A stretch of 38,332 nt of DNA. Origin: Clostridium arbusti SL206 (GTDB lineage Bacteria; Bacillota; Clostridia; Clostridiales; Clostridiaceae). Positions 33,744 through 38,332 of this stretch are shown here, in pieces. A model generated the notes under the pieces. The model did not search any database and had not been told where the DNA came from. It was given only the letters and a program-made list of their open reading frames with translations. How positions within the stretch are numbered: the stretch's first letter is position 1; each line of letters opens with the position of its first letter. The stretch is taken from assembly GCF_000246895.1 (NCBI RefSeq), contig NZ_BAEV01000028.1:1-38332 (forward strand), in the 5' to 3' direction. The position numbers and the translations under genes are program-made.

Positions 33744-34190
33744 ATGTATCCATTTACACCTAATTCCTATGATAAAACATCAAAATATCTTTTTAACTTA
33801 ATAGGCAATATAAATGAATGTATTAAATTTATAAATGGGGTAGTAGATGAATTGTTAATGGTAGACAAATTTAATAAGAGTGCAGATTTTTTAAAGTTTA
33901 TAATTCATTTTAATCAAGGAAGCTTTTCTAGTTTTAAATGTGAAGGATACATGGAGTGTCTTATAGCTTCTAAATTCTATGCTCCATCTCTTTTATGTTA
34001 TTTGTTAAATGAAATAGATATTTCACTTAATCATTTTAATGAATCTCTTATATACCTTGAAAAAGTAAAAACAAACTATAGAACGCTAAATAATGAAGAT
34101 TTCAAAAAATTGCTAGAAGAGATGGATAGCTTTACTAGTATATCAAAGGTAATAAAAGATGTGGCTGATCTTTACAATATCCCATTTTAG
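33744..34190 (+). CDS. Hypothetical protein, helical, unknown function
   Basis: This 148-residue soluble protein is predicted to be mostly alpha-helical, with no signal peptide or transmembrane segment. Two parts resemble four-helix-bundle repeats (NLIGNINECIKFINGVVDELL and SLNHFNESLIYLEKV). No motif is recognised. A clear GGGAGG site 7 nt before the ATG and good codon structure support it as real. A possible promoter (TTTACA-16-TATAAG) lies about 50 bp upstream. It converges on the DNA glycosylase gene. Confidence 0.7.
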   Translation: MYPFTPNSYDKTSKYLFNLIGNINECIKFINGVVDELLMVDKFNKSADFLKFIIHFNQGSFSSFKCEGYMECLIASKFYAPSLLCYLLNEIDISLNHFNESLIYLEKVKTNYRTLNNEDFKKLLEEMDSFTSISKVIKDVADLYNIPF

Positions 34191-34320
34191 CAAATATATT
34201 TTTAAATATAAAAGATATTTCGGTGGCAAATGGACATAAAACATAGGAATCCATCTCCACCCTATTCTTAAATTAATGTAAAAATAAATTATACTGTAAT
34301 TATCCAATAATAACAATTGA

Positions 34321-34932
34321 CTATTTACTTTTAGAAACAAATTCATTTTTTTCTATAAAAAATCTCCAAGGGAAATCTTTTGCCTCCTCTGCATAATCAA
34401 TGCCTATCCTCTTTGATATTCCTATATTGAAGGACTTACTATCACTTTCTTCAATAAATAAAACATCTCCACATAAATCAATCCCATTACATGACTTATC
34501 AATAGCAAATGCTTTACAAAGTTTTGATGGCCCATTTGTCAGATTTATTATCTGTCTCTTTTTTAAATCATCAAAAGATAGGTCAAATCGTCTTTTACTC
34601 ATTATATTTAGCCCTTCTATTGGTTCAATTGCTCTAATAAGCACTGCTTCTCCTATACCTTCTTCTCTAGTAATTACATTCATACAATGATACATTCCAT
34701 AAATAAAAAATACATAGGAAAAACCGGGATTTCCATACATGATTTCTACCCTCTTAGTTCTTCTTCCATTATACGTATGAGCTGCTTTATCCATAAATCC
34801 TTTATAAGCTTCAACTTCTACTATCTTGCCCTTAGTTATTTCACCTTCAACTTTACGCACTAATATTTTACCTAAAAGTCCCTTCGCAACTACAACAGTA
34901 TCCCTATTATAAAATTCTCTTTTTAGCTTCAT
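34321..34932 (-). CDS. mpg: DNA-3-methyladenine glycosylase (AAG/MPG family)
   Basis: This monofunctional base-excision glycosylase removes 3-methyladenine, hypoxanthine and other alkylated purines. The 203 residues are the usual bacterial length. Family hallmarks are seen in order: LLGKILVR, the catalytic-glutamate block VEVEAYKGFMDKAAHTYNG, the intercalating-tyrosine loop FIYGMYHCMNV, LIRAIEP and the C-terminal GPSKLCKAF. The ATG start follows AGAGGTGATT. It stands alone on the minus strand between two unknown plus-strand genes. Confidence 0.93.
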   Translation of the reverse strand: MKLKREFYNRDTVVVAKGLLGKILVRKVEGEITKGKIVEVEAYKGFMDKAAHTYNGRRTKRVEIMYGNPGFSYVFFIYGMYHCMNVITREEGIGEAVLIRAIEPIEGLNIMSKRRFDLSFDDLKKRQIINLTNGPSKLCKAFAIDKSCNGIDLCGDVLFIEESDSKSFNIGISKRIGIDYAEEAKDFPWRFFIEKNEFVSKSK

Positions 34933-35196
34933 ATTAAATCACCTCTTAAATATAATTCACAAACGCAAGTCATCTAATTCAAATATATCACTAATATCTT
35001 CAATCATACAGCCACTCAAGCTCTAAGTATAGTAACTATCAGAGATTTATTATAATACAAAATAGTCTAATTAATAATTTATTATATTTTTAAAATCTCT
35101 AAATTGAATAAAACATAAAATTAATGTCAAAATTATCTAATGTATCTAAAATAATTCTATTAATAAACCACAATACAAAATTCAAGAGGTGGTATA

Positions 35197-36369
35197 ATGT
35201 ACAATTTTAATAAAAACAATATTGAAAATAATATTCAAACAGTCTTAAATAGATTTAAACGAGACTTTTTTATTGAATACAATAATTCTTCACTAAAAAC
35301 TAAATCATTAATGAAAAAATATTTCCAACATATTTATAGAAGATGGTATTATTCTTCTTTAGTATTTAATAATTATCTTTCACCATCGAATATTATAAAT
35401 AAAATTTCTTTAAAAAATCATACTACTAATAACACCATGATGACTATAGCAAAACCAATATTAAAAAACAATAAAATTTGCGATATAGATTTTAATTTTT
35501 ATGAATACAGTATAGAAAGTCATCCTGTTATAAAAGATCTTTGCCTTCTCACAAGCTTTTTTACTCCTGATAGAGAAATTGAAGGAAATGGATTTTTGCA
35601 TACAAAACTCATTGAGTCTATTAAATATAAATTCACTATACCAGACGTATTTTATATAAATTACTTAACTCAGCTATCTTTTGATTTAGGAATTATAAAA
35701 AAGCTCCCATCAATAAACTGTAATAGGGCTCAAATTTGCTATAATGCTGATTTTTGGGAAAATGATAATAATGCACAATTTGATAAAATTATAAAAACAT
35801 CTATAGCTATATCATCAAAAAAATTATGTGAAACATTATCTGAAGTAGACAATTTTTTTAATGTAAATTACTTAAATTCTTTGATTAAAAATGGAGTACA
35901 TATAGAAAATACCATTGAAAATGACTTCTTAAGAAATCTAAATCTCACCCTTAATGATATTATGTCTATTATAGTAAAAGATCCAAAAGACCTATCAGAC
36001 AATGAACTTGATACATTAAAGTTATTTAATTACCTTGGTTCTTTCATTGAAACATATTTTATAACAATACTAGGCCAATATTTAGGTATAATAAATCCTA
36101 TTAATACCTATACCTTTATATTCCCTATAGAAATACAAAAGTATACAAAAAATTGCACTATAAATTGTACTCCGGAAATACTTTTATTTAATCCATGCTC
36201 ACTTTATGATCTTTCAAGTTTTGGAGAAGTTTATATGGGTTCTAAAGTAAAAGGTACAAAACTTGAAACTATACCAAAGAATATAGATTATAGTAAACTT
36301 AATAGCTCCTTAAATACATTAAATAGCTTTAATGAAATTACACTAGATGATATTCTTAATTTAAAGTAG
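35197..36369 (+). CDS. Hypothetical protein, unknown function
   Basis: This 390-residue soluble protein has no signal peptide or transmembrane helix. It is rich in Asn, Ile and Lys (as the codon bias favours) and contains several cysteines, including NCNRAQIC and KNCTINC, but no recognised metal motif. I do not recognise the family. The ATG start is preceded by AAGAGGTGG with good spacing, supporting a real gene. It precedes the copper-type fusion gene by 145 bp on the same strand; a weak AT-rich hairpin (36400-36415) lies between, so co-transcription is uncertain. Confidence 0.7.
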   Translation: MYNFNKNNIENNIQTVLNRFKRDFFIEYNNSSLKTKSLMKKYFQHIYRRWYYSSLVFNNYLSPSNIINKISLKNHTTNNTMMTIAKPILKNNKICDIDFNFYEYSIESHPVIKDLCLLTSFFTPDREIEGNGFLHTKLIESIKYKFTIPDVFYINYLTQLSFDLGIIKKLPSINCNRAQICYNADFWENDNNAQFDKIIKTSIAISSKKLCETLSEVDNFFNVNYLNSLIKNGVHIENTIENDFLRNLNLTLNDIMSIIVKDPKDLSDNELDTLKLFNYLGSFIETYFITILGQYLGIINPINTYTFIFPIEIQKYTKNCTINCTPEILLFNPCSLYDLSSFGEVYMGSKVKGTKLETIPKNIDYSKLNSSLNTLNSFNEITLDDILNLK

Positions 36370-36514
36370 TCATATTAAATATAGTTTGATCTATTCTTAA
36401 AACAGCAATCTGTTTAATTATGGAAAATATGTCTTCTTTATGATATCTACACATCTATAAGTTATACTTAAAAAGAATAAATATTATCTATGCAAAAACG
36501 AGGGGAGATCATAA

Positions 36515-38326
36515 ATGAGTATAAAAAAAGAGAAACTAAAAGTCTATAATATGACTTGTACCTCCTGTGAAGTAAGAGTTGAAAATACTATAAAAAAAAT
36601 AGTGGGCGTAAAAAATGCTTTAGCTAGTTTTAGTTCACAACAAGTAATCATTGAATACGATTCAAATCTATGTAATATAGAAGATATTAAACTTGCCATA
36701 AAGAATTCTGGATACAGTACTGATAATCCCGGAAGTTTCAAAATTGTTGGTATATTGATAATAGCTGCAGCTATTATCTTATTAGGTACATCTACTGCGG
36801 GGTTTGACATGACTTCTAAATTAAATGGTGCAACTTATTTCATGTTATTTGTTGTAGGTGTACTAACCTCCATACACTGCATAGGTATGTGTGGAGGAAT
36901 TATGCTTTCTCAAAGTATGGTTAAAAATAAATGCAATAAATTTGAAGCTATAAAGCCTGCTCTTTTATATAATGCTGGCAGAATAGTTTCCTATACTGTC
37001 CTTGGTGGACTTGTTGGAGCTCTTGGTTCTGTGCTTTCATTATCAATATCAATAAAATCAGGTCTTCAAATATTTGCAGGTATATTTATGATAATAATGG
37101 GACTAAATATGTCTGGTTTTAGTGTATTTAGAAAACTTAATATTAAACTTCCTTGGTCATCCTGTTCACTTAAAAGAAAACCCAGAACTCCATTTTTTAT
37201 AGGTATATTGAATGGTCTTATGCCTTGTGGACCTTTACAAACAATGCAACTTTATGCCTTAGGTACTGGAAGCTTAAGCAAAGGCGCACTATCTATGTTT
37301 CTATTTTCTTTAGGAACTATTCCTTTGATGTTATGTTTTGGGGCGGTATCAGGTATACTAAGTAAGGGCTACACAAAAACTATATTAAAATTTAGCGGAA
37401 TCATTGTAGTAGTCCTTGGCATTATTATGGGAACAAGAGGATTATCCTTAGCAGGAATTAATGTACCAAATTTAAGCTTTAACAATACAACTGAAGTACT
37501 AGGAGGAGTTAATAATTCCTCTTCTAAGTCAAATAATTCTTATAAGCCAGTAATAGAGAATGGTGTCCAAGTAATAAAAATGAATGCAGATAACAGTGGT
37601 TATACCCCTAACATACTTTACGTGCAAAAAAATATGCCTGTAAAATGGATAATAAATGGTAAAGAACTTACCTCTTGCAATAATGGACTAGTAGTACCCT
37701 CTCTTGATATACAGCAAAGTCTAAAATCAGGAGACAATATTATAGAATTTACCCCAAAGGATAAAGATATAAGTTTCAGTTGCTGGATGGGTATGATACG
37801 TGGTGTAATAAAAGTAGTTGATAATATTGAAAAAGTTGATACTTCAAAAACATCAACTGAATTACCACCTTCTAGTAGTGGTGGAATGCATTGTGGTGGA
37901 GCCACTGATCAAAGTACCCCACAACAGGACAGTATCTATGGAAGTGATTTAAGCAAAATTTCTACAGATGTACTAGTTCATAAAGCCACTGTATCTAACA
38001 ATATACAAACTACAGAAATGAAAGGTATAGGCAACGATTTTAATCCTATTATAGCCGTTTTGAATAAAGATATGGATACACAGTTAACTTTTGATTTAAG
38101 TAGTTTCAATAATCCTGATGGTAAATTTTCTATAGTAAATGCTACTACTGGAGATACTATAATAAGCTTTGATGGTAAAAAAGGGATAGTTAAAGTTAAA
38201 ATTAATTCAAGTGGGGCATACGGAATAGTTAAAGATAATAATGCATTAGGTATTATTGAAGTAGTTGATAATATTAATACAGCTGACTCACAAGCTATAC
38301 GAGAAAAGTATATTGCTACTAATTGA
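36515..38326 (+). CDS. HMA domain / SafE-type membrane domain / cupredoxin-like fusion, probable copper handling
   Basis: This 603-residue multidomain membrane protein starts with an HMA metal-binding domain (about 5-72) containing the C15-x2-C18 pair in MTCTSC. One helix (about 76-96) follows, then a six-helix SafE/UreH-type (DsbD-like) membrane domain (about 104-325) with cysteines in SIHCIGMCGG (C122, C126) and LMPCGPLQ (C238). A Ser/Asn linker leads to an extracytoplasmic cupredoxin-like domain (about 350-438) with C388 and C423-WMGM. A second linker contains MHCGG (H459, C460), and a second beta-rich domain (about 490-590) ends the protein. Paired thiols and methionines suggest Cu(I) handling by analogy with copper-export or assembly proteins; substrate and direction are inferred. 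The ATG start follows GGGGAG. Confidence 0.82.
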   Translation: MSIKKEKLKVYNMTCTSCEVRVENTIKKIVGVKNALASFSSQQVIIEYDSNLCNIEDIKLAIKNSGYSTDNPGSFKIVGILIIAAAIILLGTSTAGFDMTSKLNGATYFMLFVVGVLTSIHCIGMCGGIMLSQSMVKNKCNKFEAIKPALLYNAGRIVSYTVLGGLVGALGSVLSLSISIKSGLQIFAGIFMIIMGLNMSGFSVFRKLNIKLPWSSCSLKRKPRTPFFIGILNGLMPCGPLQTMQLYALGTGSLSKGALSMFLFSLGTIPLMLCFGAVSGILSKGYTKTILKFSGIIVVVLGIIMGTRGLSLAGINVPNLSFNNTTEVLGGVNNSSSKSNNSYKPVIENGVQVIKMNADNSGYTPNILYVQKNMPVKWIINGKELTSCNNGLVVPSLDIQQSLKSGDNIIEFTPKDKDISFSCWMGMIRGVIKVVDNIEKVDTSKTSTELPPSSSGGMHCGGATDQSTPQQDSIYGSDLSKISTDVLVHKATVSNNIQTTEMKGIGNDFNPIIAVLNKDMDTQLTFDLSSFNNPDGKFSIVNATTGDTIISFDGKKGIVKVKINSSGAYGIVKDNNALGIIEVVDNINTADSQAIREKYIATN

Positions 38327-38332
38327 AGCAAA

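Overview
The window is AT-rich, dense in short intergenic hairpins and full of AGGAGG-type ribosome binding sites. The gene set includes acetoacetyl-CoA thiolase with a Rex-like operator, a short-type hybrid cluster protein, HxlA/HxlB and pyruvate carboxylase. Together these point to the chromosome of an anaerobic Clostridium in the broad sense. I cannot name the species from sequence alone. No tRNA, rRNA, CRISPR array, prophage or intact transposase gene was seen.

Layout. 1-4.4 kb (minus strand): thiolase thlA, then the cell-wall polymer genes wecB/mnaA and tagO/wecA, and a dCMP deaminase. 4.7-6.1 kb (plus): a zinc/manganese-type ABC ATPase and permease with no binding protein beside them. 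6.3-12.4 kb (minus): a THUMP RNA methyltransferase, CorA, a HAD phosphatase translationally coupled to glycerol-1-phosphate dehydrogenase, and a class B penicillin-binding protein. 12.9-16.2 kb (minus): transketolase and the ribulose-monophosphate pair hxlA-hxlB. 17.1-20.2 kb (plus): a FecCD-type importer (permease, ATPase, lipoprotein) behind a long leader with several palindromes. 20.5-24.7 kb (minus): a small membrane protein and pyruvate carboxylase. 24.8-26.3 kb: a largely non-coding stretch with a probable structured RNA gene, a GIY-YIG gene and a duplicated ~95 bp sequence. 26.3-29.8 kb: a Crp/Fnr regulator, a membrane glycosyltransferase, and hcp with a Crp/Fnr-type palindrome at its promoter. 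30-33.5 kb (minus): PAP2 phosphatase, EamA transporter, a frameshifted mannose-1-phosphate guanylyltransferase and a small membrane protein. 33.7-38.3 kb: two unknown genes flanking a 3-methyladenine glycosylase, then a copper-type HMA / SafE / cupredoxin-like fusion.

Most notable non-gene signals. (1) A family of five related inverted-repeat elements, three full-length at 157-158 bp and two deleted or degenerate. Each begins GGCA or GGTA, ends TGCC and is flanked by a 3-bp TTA or TAA duplication, which marks a non-autonomous mobile element. (2) A candidate ~420-nt non-coding RNA at about 24963-25386. It has a near-consensus sigma-A promoter, a perfect 16-bp long-range closing stem and a 14-bp terminator. 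(3) A Rex-like operator at the thlA start site and a Crp/Fnr-like operator at the hcp promoter, both placed where regulation would be expected.
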